64,000 bases of DNA from Herbinix sp. (GCA_029256105.1 JAQSYO010000006.1:161002-225001); one strand, 5' to 3'; shown: positions 44,040 through 53,945, counted from the first letter of the stretch. A program made the numbers and translations. Notes: generated by a model not told the origin, from the sequence alone.

Positions 44040-45419
44040 CTATTTCCCTCCTACATTAATCTTGCATCTGATAGCCGGACCTCCCATGGATACAGGAATC
44101 CATTGCTTTTTACCACACCATCCGGTATTTTTCCATACCATTTCATCGGATACCATATCTACGGTTTTCAACAAGTCAAAGGCAATACCGGAAATGGTGG
44201 TCTCTTTCACAGCACGCCCCACTTTGCCTTTTTTAATCTCATAACCCATAGCTACACCAAACATAAATTCCCCAGTTAAATCCGCTTGCCCGTTCGTGGG
44301 CTTCATAAAATAATAGCCATCTTCGACAGAGGCAATCATTTCTTCCAAAGAACTTTTACCTGGCAAGATTGCAGTATTGCGCATACGAACCAAAGGCTCA
44401 TCAATAAATTCATTTGCTCTCGCATTTCCCTTAGGTACAGTACCAAAGTGAGCAGCAGTTTCTTTATTATGCATAAATTCTTTTAAAATACCACGCTCGA
44501 TTAGTACTACATCCTCCGCTTTTGTTCCTTCATCATCAACAAAAATCGGCACGCCCAAAAGCTTGCCTTCATAAGAATTTGCATAGTCGACTAATGTAAT
44601 CAGTTCACTAGCTACCTGCTTATTCCGATAGGAACCAGCCACAGAACCGAAACGAACCAAATCACCTTCCACGGTATGTCCGACGGCTTCATGTGCTAAG
44701 ATACCTGCTAAATCTGAATCCAGGATAACCTGTTTTATGCCTCCTTCTGCATATACTGCTTCCCGTTTCTGCATGATTCGTTCATACAAGTGATCAATAC
44801 CTTCATATAAGCTCTTTGGATCCGAATATATGCTATCAAACGTACCGAATTCACCCCAGGCTTCATACAAAGAAATCGGAACACCGGAATTATCGTTGGC
44901 TGTCATATGGACATATAAATTAGCTCTAGGCGTAATGGTATGACAATCACAGGAATCAGTCGTACATAGAAGCTTTTCGTTTGTGTCCTGCTTACAGCAA
45001 ACTGATCGGCTATCCAGATTTTTATAATGTGTGGAAATGTATTCATCCGTTTCTCTGGCAAAATCAATAAAATATTTCTGTGGTATGATATGCTCCTGTC
45101 TATTTAAAGAGAAACTACCCTGGCTTCCAGCAGGCAGGGATTTAGGCTCTTTTTTTGCTTTAGAGTTAAGGAATTCAGCATTTTTCAATGCAGTGTCTAG
45201 TACTTTTTTAACACTTTCAAGGTTGTAATCTGATGCACTGGCAAAACCATATACTCCATTTTTATAGATACGGGCGGAAACACCCTTGCGGATATTATTT
45301 TGATTACTCGTCAGGCTCCCTTTTAAAATATTAACCATTTGACTTGAATTCATCTGGGCACGAAGCTCTGTACAAGCCTTCAGGCCACTCTTGAATTCTG
45401 ATATGTAATTCTGTAACAT
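44040..45419 (-). CDS. tldD: TldD metallopeptidase
   Basis: 459 residues from the ATG at 45419 (AAGGG ten bases upstream); the open frame extends 21 codons further but those starts lack spacing. Zinc motif HEAVGH at 243-248 with VEGD following, and the C-terminal MGGPAIR block are typical of TldD. It pairs with the PmbA/TldE protein encoded next to it. No RiPP precursor is recognised nearby. Confidence 0.93.
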   Translation of the reverse strand: MLQNYISEFKSGLKACTELRAQMNSSQMVNILKGSLTSNQNNIRKGVSARIYKNGVYGFASASDYNLESVKKVLDTALKNAEFLNSKAKKEPKSLPAGSQGSFSLNRQEHIIPQKYFIDFARETDEYISTHYKNLDSRSVCCKQDTNEKLLCTTDSCDCHTITPRANLYVHMTANDNSGVPISLYEAWGEFGTFDSIYSDPKSLYEGIDHLYERIMQKREAVYAEGGIKQVILDSDLAGILAHEAVGHTVEGDLVRFGSVAGSYRNKQVASELITLVDYANSYEGKLLGVPIFVDDEGTKAEDVVLIERGILKEFMHNKETAAHFGTVPKGNARANEFIDEPLVRMRNTAILPGKSSLEEMIASVEDGYYFMKPTNGQADLTGEFMFGVAMGYEIKKGKVGRAVKETTISGIAFDLLKTVDMVSDEMVWKNTGWCGKKQWIPVSMGGPAIRCKINVGGK

Positions 45420-45536
45420 GCTATTCATTCCCTTCATAATCTTTTTAAATATTTTACCACTTTTAATAATTAATTTCACCAATTATTTCTATATATTGGT
45501 AATTATCTGGAAATATATTGCTTGGCTCTAATAAGA

Positions 45537-45579
45537 AAGCCTTTCTACCGTTCTTTAATCTAAACGGCAGAAAGGCTTA
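45537..45579. terminator. Hairpin upstream of tldD
   Basis: AGCCTTTCT/CCGTT against AACGG/AGAAAGGCT stem with one mismatch. Possibly the end of the former esterase unit. Confidence 0.5.
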
Positions 45580-45689
45580 TAGTTTAAATATCATGTTCTT
45601 ACCGATGGGTGGATATACTTCTTGATAAAATTCATCCTTTGGCGAAGCTGACTCCATAAATGTACGTATAACATTGAAGCCATCACAAA

Positions 45690-45949
45690 GAAAAATAAGA
45701 AGACGTCATAGAAGTATGCAACTTCCAGTAATCTGTGGCAGCGATGAATTTATTAGATATGGAGTTGAAAAAGATGTGAAGAAATTAGAAGAAATAGGTT
45801 ATTCTGTTAATTATATTTGTCTTGAAGGTTTTACACATGACTTTGTTCTGTGGGATAAGTACATAAAGTTAACATTGGATGAGTTATTACCTTTGAAAGG
45901 TCATAACCATGGTAATCCCTTGATGCTCAATTCATTCAGTTTTATATAA
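45690..45949 (+). pseudogene. C-terminal fragment of an alpha/beta esterase
   Basis: The frame reads LPVICGSDEFIRYGVEKDVK then FTHDFVLWDKYIKLTLDELL, matching the last quarter of tributyrin/acetyl-esterase-like hydrolases including the catalytic His (FTHDF). The N-terminal part and the catalytic Ser are missing. It is a remnant inside the 522-bp gap 45420-45941. Confidence 0.6.
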
Positions 45950-46769
45950 AATCAGCAATTTTATTCTCAATATCTTTTCTATATTTGCTAAACCAAATTA
46001 AATGGCTCTGCGCGGGAAGCATCATGAGTTCAGCGCCTGCTATCTGCTGTGCCGCTTTTATAGAATTAGCAGGACTCACAGATTTATCATAGGTACTCGC
46101 AATTATTAAGGTTGGTGCTGTGATGAGACTAAAATCATCAAATGTATGTTTGATGTCATTTAGAAATCCCGCACCGGATCTTGATGCCAGAAGAAATTTA
46201 AGGACTGCACGACGTTCATTTTCATCCCAGCTTTTTATTACCTCTTCCGCCTTAAGTGAACTCAGTGCAGGAATCAATATTTTAAGAAAAAAATTAGGAG
46301 TAAATCGTCCTAGTTGCCTAAGTATAGCCCATGTAAATCTTTCACTAAATCTATTGAACACAAGCATCGATCCTATCCTCGTAAATAAATCAGGCCAAGG
46401 TTCGCAAGTCACAGCGCTTTCAAGTATCAGCCTCGTTATCCTTTTGGGATAATTCCTAGAAAAATGTAATGCTGTCCTACCTGCTGCCGATATACCTATA
46501 ACAATTACTTTATCTATCCTTAATGCATTCAGTAAAGAAGATAGAGTATGTGCAAATTCTTCCGCTGTTTTACCGGAAGCGGAAGGTGTCCTTCCGTATC
46601 CTGGACGCGATGGAATGATGATGCGATAGCCTTTCTCCACAAAAAATCCCTCATGTTCAAATGGAGAGCAGCAATTAGTATGACCACCGTTAAGAACTAA
46701 TACAACCGGACCACTGCCTTCCGAACGATATTCAACTAAACCTCTATCTGTTTGAATTACTTTGACCAT
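45942..46769 (-). CDS. Alpha/beta hydrolase
   Basis: 275 residues. LVLNGGHTNCCS is the oxyanion loop, GISAAGRTALHF the nucleophile elbow (Ser about 93), and PAQSHLIWF the C-terminal catalytic His. It resembles the haloperoxidase/esterase-like group; substrate unknown. RBS AGGAGG. Confidence 0.87.
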   Translation of the reverse strand: MVKVIQTDRGLVEYRSEGSGPVVLVLNGGHTNCCSPFEHEGFFVEKGYRIIIPSRPGYGRTPSASGKTAEEFAHTLSSLLNALRIDKVIVIGISAAGRTALHFSRNYPKRITRLILESAVTCEPWPDLFTRIGSMLVFNRFSERFTWAILRQLGRFTPNFFLKILIPALSSLKAEEVIKSWDENERRAVLKFLLASRSGAGFLNDIKHTFDDFSLITAPTLIIASTYDKSVSPANSIKAAQQIAGAELMMLPAQSHLIWFSKYRKDIENKIADFI

Positions 46770-47105
46770 ATTTCACCTCCTATCATCTTTTCCAGCATTA
46801 CCACTTTTTCCACAGGTGTGGCGCGGTGCCATCTGTATATTTCACATTAAAATACACCAAAATTGGTCAAAATATACTACAAATATATATCAGTTTCGAT
46901 TATTCTGTCAAGGAAACGCCGTCCATCATACTTTAATACAGTATCCCAATTACAAAAGTCATTTGAAATTACACGCGATTTTTTCTCTAAAGAAAAATTA
47001 TCAGTAAATTCAAATGACCTTCATATTTTATAAATGTAGTACTTCTTATTTTTGTTCGTTGAAAGCTTTTATTGCTTCACTTTCCATCATTAGTTCCTGC
47101 GACTT
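46770..47105. other. Intergenic with an inverted repeat
   Basis: 336 bp. GTCATTTGAA (46958-46967) and TTCAAATGAC (47009-47018) could form a long-range hairpin near the end of the exporter gene. A 14-codon frame after the permease stop (47046-47105) has an RBS-like GCAGGAAC but is too short to call. Confidence 0.35.
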
Positions 47106-48719
47106 TTAAGCTCCTTCAATCATATCCCGTTTTTGATATCCCAAATAGCCAATTACGACCAAGGCTATACTAATCACTGTTATAGAAATGAAGGTTACTC
47201 CATCAAACTTATCCACTGGCATCCTAGTAATCCAACTTTGAACGGCTGTTTTTGAAAACCATTCCGGCAAATTTAGGATTCCACCAAAGTAGTTTAAAGC
47301 AAATGAATAGCCAAGATATACATAAATAACTTTACCTAGTCTTGGTGCCCAGCCTAAAGCCAACGCAGCAAGTCCTACAAAGAACAACACAGAAGGCAGG
47401 AAGTTATAACCTGCGGCGATAAAATCTCCCATATTCATGGGTGAGCTGTCACCCATTGCAGAAATTGCTGTTCCGCCAAGAGCGCCTGCCGCTAGCAAAA
47501 TGCCCAGAACTCCAGTGACGGTAGCCAAAATAACACTTACCCAATAGAGCTGAGCTCGAGTCACTTTTGTTGAATAAAGCTGACTCAAATGTAGCCGCGC
47601 TTCTTCAGCGAAAAGTCTATTAACGATGGCAATTGGTAAGATAGAAACCAGGCCAACCATAACCATTATAATGGTTCCAGTAAATGATGCTTCGATTGAA
47701 ACACCTGCTAGAGTAAACATTTGGCTCATCATTTCATTGCTTCCAAGAAAAGTCTGCATATCTCCATAAATCGAACCATAAGCTGCTCCCAAGATTACAA
47801 AAGAAATTAACCAGCTAATCATTACGCCTTTATTAAGCTTGATAAACAAACCAGGTACGGACAGCAATGATTTTTTCGCTACCTCCCGTCCTCCTCGTTC
47901 AGGTAAGTAACCTGCACCCATATCACGACCACCCTCAAGGTTAAAAGCAATGATCACTACGATGATGCAAAAGACTACAGCAAAAATCAGAGGAACCCAA
48001 TTATTCTTCGTAAATGGATAAGTCAGATATGTCCAACCCATAGGATTAATCATGGAGAAATTAACATTTGATACATCAGTACCACCACGAACAATATAAA
48101 ATAAACCTACCATTCCAAGAGCTGAACCAGTTGCTCCTGATGAAGTTGACATAATTTGCGCCGTAACTAATGCAATCACGGCTCCCAAGATTCCAGCCAT
48201 CCCAAGCGATGCACCAAACAAGAGTGAACCTTTAAAAGTTATCGTATCTGCACCAAAGCTAATCATAACTCCACAGGTAAAAAGCGCTAATAAAATATTA
48301 ATAAGTACTACTTCGGTAATCACAGCAAGCGAATTGGCTTGACGACCTACTCTGAAGGAACGAACTAGTTCTGTAAGCCCATGTTCTTCTTCCTTGCGAG
48401 TATGGCTCACTACATGCAAAGCTGCCATGATCATCGCAAATAAACCACAGAATAACAACATTTCGTGTGCATACATCGCTCCCAATGTATAATCTGATGC
48501 CGAGCCCACTGGTGTCGGACCGACCATTGAAATCATGGCAGGATTTTTCATAGTCTCATACATCCCTATTAATCCTTGTCCCTTGCCGATTTCTTCAAAG
48601 GCTGAAACAAAGCCACCCGAAAACAAGCTTAGTCCTAATATCCAGAGAATAATTTTTTTCCAATCACGTTTCAGATATTCTACAAGTAGTATATCCCAAC
48701 GTGCAAATTTTTCGTTCAT
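47106..48719 (-). CDS. ABC exporter permease (COG3559-type, polyketide antibiotic exporter-like)
   Basis: 537 residues, about 12 membrane segments in two repeats. The WKKIILWILGLS start and the TRKEEEHGLTELVRSFRVGR segment are typical of the family of exporters of polyketide-type antibiotics. It is paired with the ATPase gene 23 bp upstream, and the unit is divergent from a TetR gene, so drug export under TetR control is likely. RBS GGAGG. Confidence 0.85.
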   Translation of the reverse strand: MNEKFARWDILLVEYLKRDWKKIILWILGLSLFSGGFVSAFEEIGKGQGLIGMYETMKNPAMISMVGPTPVGSASDYTLGAMYAHEMLLFCGLFAMIMAALHVVSHTRKEEEHGLTELVRSFRVGRQANSLAVITEVVLINILLALFTCGVMISFGADTITFKGSLLFGASLGMAGILGAVIALVTAQIMSTSSGATGSALGMVGLFYIVRGGTDVSNVNFSMINPMGWTYLTYPFTKNNWVPLIFAVVFCIIVVIIAFNLEGGRDMGAGYLPERGGREVAKKSLLSVPGLFIKLNKGVMISWLISFVILGAAYGSIYGDMQTFLGSNEMMSQMFTLAGVSIEASFTGTIIMVMVGLVSILPIAIVNRLFAEEARLHLSQLYSTKVTRAQLYWVSVILATVTGVLGILLAAGALGGTAISAMGDSSPMNMGDFIAAGYNFLPSVLFFVGLAALALGWAPRLGKVIYVYLGYSFALNYFGGILNLPEWFSKTAVQSWITRMPVDKFDGVTFISITVISIALVVIGYLGYQKRDMIEGA

Positions 48720-48742
48720 AATATTTTCCTCCGTTCCGACAC

Positions 48743-49624
48743 TTAAACTTCGTAATGACGCATGAATAAGTCTTCAAGCGTTGGTGGCACTGCTTCAAAC
48801 TTCTTAACACCCAATATTGCTGCTTGGGTCAATATGTCATTAATGTATTCATTATCCGCAGAGAATGTCGCTTGATTGCCTTTTTGTTTGAAATCATGGA
48901 CACCATTAACAGAAGCCATCTCAGCAACGTTGCCTTTTGTTACCAAACTCACTGTAGAACGTGTTAAGTGACGTAATTCATCCAACGTCCCAGTTTCAAC
49001 CACTTTTCCTTGACGAATGATTGCCACCTTATCTGCTAATCGTTCTACTTCACTTAAAATATGAGAGGATAGTAAGATTGCTTTTCCCGCATGTTTGATT
49101 TTTTCAACTTCTTCTTGGAATACAGCTTCCATCAATGGGTCAAGACCAGACGTCGGTTCATCGAAAATATACAAATCTGAGTCCACTGACAAAGCCGCAA
49201 TCAAGCCAACTTTTTGACGATTTCCTTTAGAATAGCCTTTTGATTTTTTCTTAGGATCCAATTCAAAACGTTTAATCAAATAGTCACGTTTTTCCTTGTC
49301 TCCACCACCATGTAATTTAATGAATAAATCAATAATTTCTCCACCTGTTAGTCCGCCCCATAGAGCCACGTCCCCTGGAACATAAGAAATTCGTTTATGA
49401 ATCTCAAGACTATCCTTCCAAACATCCTTGCCAAAGATTTTCACATCCCCAGCATCACGATTGATGATACCTAACAAAGTACGAATCGTTGTTGACTTAC
49501 CTGCACCATTAGGTCCGATGAAACCTACAACTTCCCCAGCATTTACACTGAATGTCACATCATGCAATGCTTTAAATTTACCGAATTTTTTTTGTAATCC
49601 TTGTACCTTTACAATTTCTTTCAT
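48743..49624 (-). CDS. ABC transporter ATP-binding protein
   Basis: 293 residues. Walker A GPNGAGKST, signature YSKGNRQK (degenerate from LSGGQ), Walker B YIFDEPTSGLDPL, and a C-terminal extension as in multidrug ATPases. It energises the adjacent permease. RBS GAAGGAG. Confidence 0.93.
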   Translation of the reverse strand: MKEIVKVQGLQKKFGKFKALHDVTFSVNAGEVVGFIGPNGAGKSTTIRTLLGIINRDAGDVKIFGKDVWKDSLEIHKRISYVPGDVALWGGLTGGEIIDLFIKLHGGGDKEKRDYLIKRFELDPKKKSKGYSKGNRQKVGLIAALSVDSDLYIFDEPTSGLDPLMEAVFQEEVEKIKHAGKAILLSSHILSEVERLADKVAIIRQGKVVETGTLDELRHLTRSTVSLVTKGNVAEMASVNGVHDFKQKGNQATFSADNEYINDILTQAAILGVKKFEAVPPTLEDLFMRHYEV

Positions 49625-49954
49625 AACACTGGAACTCCTTCTTAAAATATTTTGAATTAGTTTAATAACGTACTTTCCAGTTTAAGGCAAAGTTTAAATC
49701 CCAGGACGATAATCCGAACTATATATAGGTTTAAGTTCATATTATCACATTATTTGCTTTGTTTTAAACCAAAGTTCATTTATTAATTCAATTATATATC
49801 TTAAAATCATTCCAGTCAATAAAAAAGCATTTATTTCAAACTATTATTTATTTGATAATTCATAACTATTACTATATAATATAGAAAAGAAATATAAAGA
49901 ACTAATTCTTCCTAAAACATTTTTAATATGATAGATAGAAAGTAGGACTTATGA
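49625..49954. other. Divergent promoter region of tetR and ABC exporter
   Basis: 330 bp, AT-rich. AAGTTCAT occurs twice (near 49732 and 49780), each next to GTTTAA-like stretches; a possible regulator site but not a clear palindrome. No gene. Confidence 0.35.
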
Positions 49955-50551
49955 ATGAACGGTTATGAAAAGCGGACACAGGAGAAGATAAATCAAGTTT
50001 TAGAAGCAACTTTTCATCTGATGAATACGGATGCTGGCATAGAAAATCTAACAATGGATGAGATTGCCAAAAATGCCAATGTTGGTAAGACTTCAATTTT
50101 TAAATATTTCGGGAGTAAAGAGAATCTTATCCAAGCGGTTTTCACCCATTTTTTAGAAAAAGTAGGTGAAGCAGCCCACGAAATCATAGCCGAACATAAA
50201 CCTTTCGAAGATACCCTTATTGCTTTGAGTCAGAATAAGATTAATTATCTAGAAAAAGTCAACAAGCAGTTTTATTTGGATTTAATGGACTCTGTTACTA
50301 AGAGGGGGGACGATGGTTTATCTTTGTTGATGCAACAATACATCAAGGAAAGCTATAATATCATGTTGGATTTATTCCATCGTGGGCGTAAAGAAGGCAA
50401 AGTTGATCTGAAATATTCAGATGAATTTCTTTTGATTTATTTCCAAGCCCTTGTTGAAGGTATCTCCAGCCCTCACATCTACCAAAAGATTCTCCCTTAT
50501 AACGCCCAATGGACAGAATTGTTGATTAAAGGTATAGCACCATGTAAATAA
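49955..50551 (+). CDS. TetR/AcrR family regulator
   Basis: 198 residues from the ATG at 49955; the ATG four bases earlier leads to a stop. HTH LTMDEIAKNANVGKTSIFKYF is clear. The ligand domain is not assigned. It presumably represses the divergent ABC exporter genes. Confidence 0.9.
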   Translation: MNGYEKRTQEKINQVLEATFHLMNTDAGIENLTMDEIAKNANVGKTSIFKYFGSKENLIQAVFTHFLEKVGEAAHEIIAEHKPFEDTLIALSQNKINYLEKVNKQFYLDLMDSVTKRGDDGLSLLMQQYIKESYNIMLDLFHRGRKEGKVDLKYSDEFLLIYFQALVEGISSPHIYQKILPYNAQWTELLIKGIAPCK

Positions 50552-50658
50552 AGATGACGCATTTATCCCTTTCTTTCTGAACAATGTCAAACACTTCACC
50601 AAAAACAACGACTCGTCCCCCTTTGACTGTCTTCACTCAATTTATGACTTTCATTTTA

Positions 50659-51423
50659 CTATAATTTTTTATAGCTTCTCATTGCAAAGATATAAGCAAC
50701 AATTATAATTGCTATACACCAAACAAGGGCAACCCAGATATCATTTCCTACTGGTTGGTTTGCTAATAAATTACGAATGGCTTCTACGATAGGCGTTACA
50801 GGCTGATTTTCTGCAAAAACACGTACTGCTGAAGGCATAGTATCGGTTGGTACAAAGGCAGAACTGATAAATGGTAAAAAGATGATTGGATAAGAGAATG
50901 CACCTGCACCATCTGGTGTTTTAGCTGCAAGTCCAGCAATTACAGCAATCCAAGTCAAAGCAAGTGTAAATATGCCCAGGATTCCAAATACGGTCAACCA
51001 TTCTAGGATTCCTGCCGAAGAGCGGAAACCCATTAATAATGAAACAAGTATAATTACTACTACAGAAATTCCATTTGATATTAATGATGTTAATACATGT
51101 CCCCATAATACTGTCGAACGAGCGATAGGCATGGAGTGAAAACGTTCAAAAATACCACGCTGTTTATCTAAAAACAAACGATAAGCTACATATGCAATCC
51201 CACTACCAATAGCCATTAACATTATCCCTGGTAATAAATAATTTACGTAATTTGCTGTACCTGTTTCGATTGCTCCGCCAAAGACATAAACGAATAATAA
51301 CATCATCGCAATCGGTGTGATACAAACTGTAATAATTGTATCCAAACTTCTAGTAATATGACGCATAGAACGCCCAAACATAACACTCATATCTTTGAAA
51401 AAATATTTATTGGTAGATTCCAT
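50659..51423 (-). CDS. ABC-2 type exporter permease (DrrB-like)
   Basis: 254 residues, six membrane helices. Family signs: RSMRHITRSLDTII at the start, GIFERFHSMPIARSTVLWGH and SAFVPTDTMPSAVRVFAENQPVTP. DrrB-type permeases export daunorubicin and similar drugs. It begins directly after the stop of the ATPase gene with AAGGAGG as RBS. Confidence 0.92.
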   Translation of the reverse strand: MESTNKYFFKDMSVMFGRSMRHITRSLDTIITVCITPIAMMLLFVYVFGGAIETGTANYVNYLLPGIMLMAIGSGIAYVAYRLFLDKQRGIFERFHSMPIARSTVLWGHVLTSLISNGISVVVIILVSLLMGFRSSAGILEWLTVFGILGIFTLALTWIAVIAGLAAKTPDGAGAFSYPIIFLPFISSAFVPTDTMPSAVRVFAENQPVTPIVEAIRNLLANQPVGNDIWVALVWCIAIIIVAYIFAMRSYKKL

Positions 51424-52185
51424 TTATTTCTCCTCCTTTTTTCCTATTATTGTTAGGAATATTTCTTCTAATGTAGGTTGTTTCTCAACATATTCGACTT
51501 TTGCAGGTGGAAATAATTTTTTTAATCCCTCTAGTGTATCTAGCGCGATGATTTTTCCTCCATGAAGAATAGCGATTTTATCTGCAAGATGTTCTGCTTC
51601 CTCTAAATATTGAGTCGTTAGGAATACTGTAGTTCCTGCAGCAGATAGCTCTTTTACAATCTTCCAAACTTCTAAACGTGCTTCCGGATCAAGACCTGTT
51701 GTTGGCTCATCTAGGAAAATAATCTTTGGGTTTCCCAGAAGACTCATTGCTATATCGATTCTTCTTTTCATACCTCCAGAGTAAGTACCCACTCTGCGAT
51801 CAGCTGCCTCTGACATGTCAAAACGACGAATTAACTCATCTGCTGCTTGATTTGGATTTTTAAGATGTCGAAGTTTTGCTATCATTTGAAGATTTTCACG
51901 ACCAGTCAAAATATCATCTATAGCAGCAAACTGACCAGTAAGACTAATAAAACCTCGAATAATCCCTGGATTTTCATCAATATCAAAACCATTGATCACA
52001 ACACCTCCAGCATCTGCTTTAAGTAAAGTAGCCATGATTCTAATCATTGTTGTTTTTCCTGATCCATTGGAACCTAGTAATGCAAAAATACCTCCCTGCT
52101 CTACTTCTAAATCTACTCCTTTCAGTACTTCTACATCTTTGTAAGCTTTCTTTAATCCTTTAATTTGTATCATATTTTTTTTCAT
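51424..52185 (-). CDS. ABC exporter ATP-binding protein (DrrA-like)
   Basis: 253 residues. Walker A GSNGSGKTT, signature TYSGGMKRR, Walker B FLDEPTTGLDPE, and the C-terminal VEYVEKQPTLEEIFL of DrrA proteins. It powers DrrB. The gene is preceded by AAGGAGG and by the KTR gene and an ATPase tail rather than the DUF1048 genes it normally follows. Confidence 0.94.
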   Translation of the reverse strand: MKKNMIQIKGLKKAYKDVEVLKGVDLEVEQGGIFALLGSNGSGKTTMIRIMATLLKADAGGVVINGFDIDENPGIIRGFISLTGQFAAIDDILTGRENLQMIAKLRHLKNPNQAADELIRRFDMSEAADRRVGTYSGGMKRRIDIAMSLLGNPKIIFLDEPTTGLDPEARLEVWKIVKELSAAGTTVFLTTQYLEEAEHLADKIAILHGGKIIALDTLEGLKKLFPPAKVEYVEKQPTLEEIFLTIIGKKEEK

Positions 52186-52297
52186 TTCATTTTCCTCCTT
52201 TACAATATGGTGACCTTACTTAAATCTGCGTCTAATCCTTTTCATGCCGCTTGATCAGTAAGAACAATTAAAATTGGTAAACCACTTTTAGTTGTTA

Positions 52298-52345
52298 TAA
52301 AAAAAGAACCGACAACAGTGATTTCACTCACATGTTATCGGCTCT
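52298..52345 (-). terminator. Terminator overlapping the KTR gene end
   Basis: GAGCCGATAACA / TGTTGTCGGTTC stem on the - strand, then TTTTTTT. The 5' arm overlaps the KTR stop codon. Confidence 0.85.
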
Positions 52346-52523
52346 GCGTCTTAGCGTCTGGCTCTTTGATAACTGATATTTTCAGTTGTTTTACATTGAT
52401 TATTGTTTCCTGTTTACACTTTGGACAAAATAGTGGGAAGTTTGCAAGCACCGTATCATCACGTATCTTGACCCTTGTTTTGTTGCCACAGACAGGGCAT
52501 AATATCCACTCGTATTTACACAC
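52335..52523 (-). CDS. Cysteine-rich KTR family protein
   Basis: 62 residues from a GTG start with AGGAAAGGG upstream. Two CxxC pairs (CPVCGNKTRVKIRDD and CPKCKQETII) form a likely zinc ribbon, and it ends EPDAKTQSR. Such proteins are carried by conjugative transposons of Firmicutes; function unknown. It interrupts the exporter operon. Confidence 0.85.
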   Translation of the reverse strand: MCKYEWILCPVCGNKTRVKIRDDTVLANFPLFCPKCKQETIINVKQLKISVIKEPDAKTQSR

Positions 52524-52612
52524 TTTACCATCCCTTTCCTTGATGTTTTGTTGACTACTATCATTTTTATAGCTGCAAATATTAAGAAGTCTTCGTTTGT
52601 ATGCGACTTTCT

Positions 52613-52734
52613 TAAAGATATAAGCCATAAACTTTTCTCAGCACATACACCTTCTTGACTATACTTACGAGGAATATTTCCTCCAGGCTCGGCTGCTTTT
52701 CTATATACTCCACCATTGCGGGGGAGCAGACCTT
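52613..52734 (-). pseudogene. C-terminal fragment of a second DrrA-like ATPase
   Basis: The frame reads AMVEYIEKQPSLEEIFLV, nearly identical to the end of the intact DrrA (VEYVEKQPTLEEIFL), then runs into unrelated codons and stops. All nucleotide-binding motifs are missing. It marks where an older ATPase gene was cut when the KTR gene arrived. Confidence 0.75.
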
Positions 52735-52771
52735 TCACTTTATTTACTATTTTAATCTCTATATTTCCCTT

Positions 52772-53122
52772 TTACTTTGTGTTATCGGTAACCTTTTTCA
52801 TGGCCTTGTAAACTTCTTGGTTAACAGATTCTTGATAAATGTCAGCGTAAGTTTTTGAATCTTTGATTAGATCGTCGCAGAAAGCCGCTACGTCACTGCC
52901 AGTCACTTCGAGCACGTTTTTCCCCAAAGCTGCGCCCTCTTCAAAAAGATCGATAATCCCTGAGAGCAAACCCGTTACTTCGGTTACCTGGGCGGTGCCG
53001 ACTTTAATGAGATATTTTTGCATCTCTTTATAAACAATCTGATAATCTTGAGGGAGCGCTTTGACACGCGCCATGTGCGCCCGCCACTCTTTTTTGCCTT
53101 CGATGATATCTTGTATTCTCAT
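52772..53122 (-). CDS. DUF1048 family protein (second)
   Basis: 116 residues from MRIQDIIEGKKEWRAHM; an upstream in-frame start at 53215 adds 31 residues that do not look conserved. The family is a helical bundle of unknown function usually encoded in pairs next to PadR and ABC exporter genes. Follows the first DUF1048 gene directly. Confidence 0.8.
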   Translation of the reverse strand: MRIQDIIEGKKEWRAHMARVKALPQDYQIVYKEMQKYLIKVGTAQVTEVTGLLSGIIDLFEEGAALGKNVLEVTGSDVAAFCDDLIKDSKTYADIYQESVNQEVYKAMKKVTDNTK

Positions 53123-53215
53123 TTTAATACCCATGCCTTTCTTCGAAACCTGCAAACTTTGGGCTGCAGGCACAAATTTGTGTGTGAAAAATCTTGATTT
53201 TTTACACTTATCCAC

Positions 53216-53563
53216 CTATTTACCTAATTTTTTAGCAATATTATTGTTGAGTTGCAAGCGCCACTTGTCACGAAAAGACTTTGCCCCTTCTTCGCCGGCC
53301 AACGCTGTACAGAAGCCTTTGATATCGTCACCCAAAACCTCTTGAACACTCTGACCGTCCGTCGCCGCTTCTTCGAGCAGGCCAAGCACACCGTCGAGAA
53401 TTGGCATAAGGTTGCGACCGGTGAAATCTGAGTGTGGCATAAGATTGGTAAATATTTTTCCCCATGCCTCTTGATAATCAGCTGGTAGCTTTTTTACTCG
53501 CGAATCAAAAATTTTAAATTCTTTCGTCATGTCACTTCCTGTTATTTTCTCCCAAAAATTCAT
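53216..53563 (-). CDS. DUF1048 family protein (first)
   Basis: 115 residues (MNFWEKITGSDMTKEFKIFD ... VKKLPADYQEAWGKI). Paralogue of the following gene. Its start overlaps the PadR gene by four bases, so the two are translationally coupled. Confidence 0.85.
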   Translation of the reverse strand: MNFWEKITGSDMTKEFKIFDSRVKKLPADYQEAWGKIFTNLMPHSDFTGRNLMPILDGVLGLLEEAATDGQSVQEVLGDDIKGFCTALAGEEGAKSFRDKWRLQLNNNIAKKLGK

Positions 53564-53886
53564 AATTTTTTCTCCTTTAACTCATTAATTTTTGATGATA
53601 CGAATTCCCATCTTTCCCAGAACCTCCGCAGCTCCTCACGCCCTGCGTCGTTGAGCATGAAAAACTTTCTCGGTGGTCCCATATCGGAAGGTTTTTTTTC
53701 TATGTCCACAAGTTTATTCTTCTCAAGTCGCACCAAAATGGTGTAAACTGTCCCATCTACAACGTCCGAAAATCCGAGGGCATTCAGCCGTCGTGTGATC
53801 TCATAACCGTAGATTTCCTCATGGCTGATGATTTCAAGTACACAACCTTCGAGTACACCCTTTAACATTTCTGTGATATTTTCCAA
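53560..53886 (-). CDS. PadR family transcriptional regulator
   Basis: 108 residues from the TTG at 53886, placed after GAGAGGTG; a longer start at 53916 is less likely. Winged helix YGYEITRRLNALG, GTVYTILVRLEKN, and PRKFFMLNDAG. PadR repressors control drug and phenolic-acid exporters. It heads the operon with two DUF1048 genes and, originally, the DrrAB exporter. Confidence 0.9.
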   Translation of the reverse strand: MENITEMLKGVLEGCVLEIISHEEIYGYEITRRLNALGFSDVVDGTVYTILVRLEKNKLVDIEKKPSDMGPPRKFFMLNDAGREELRRFWERWEFVSSKINELKEKKL

Positions 53887-53945
53887 TTTAATCACCTCTC
53901 CACTATCTAGTATCACTGATATTCTGTATCACTTACTACTACTAT

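Noticed and set aside
47046..47105. Short frame after the exporter permease stop (MMESEAIKAFNEQK)
   Set aside because: Only 14 codons; could be a read-through tail but nothing supports expression.
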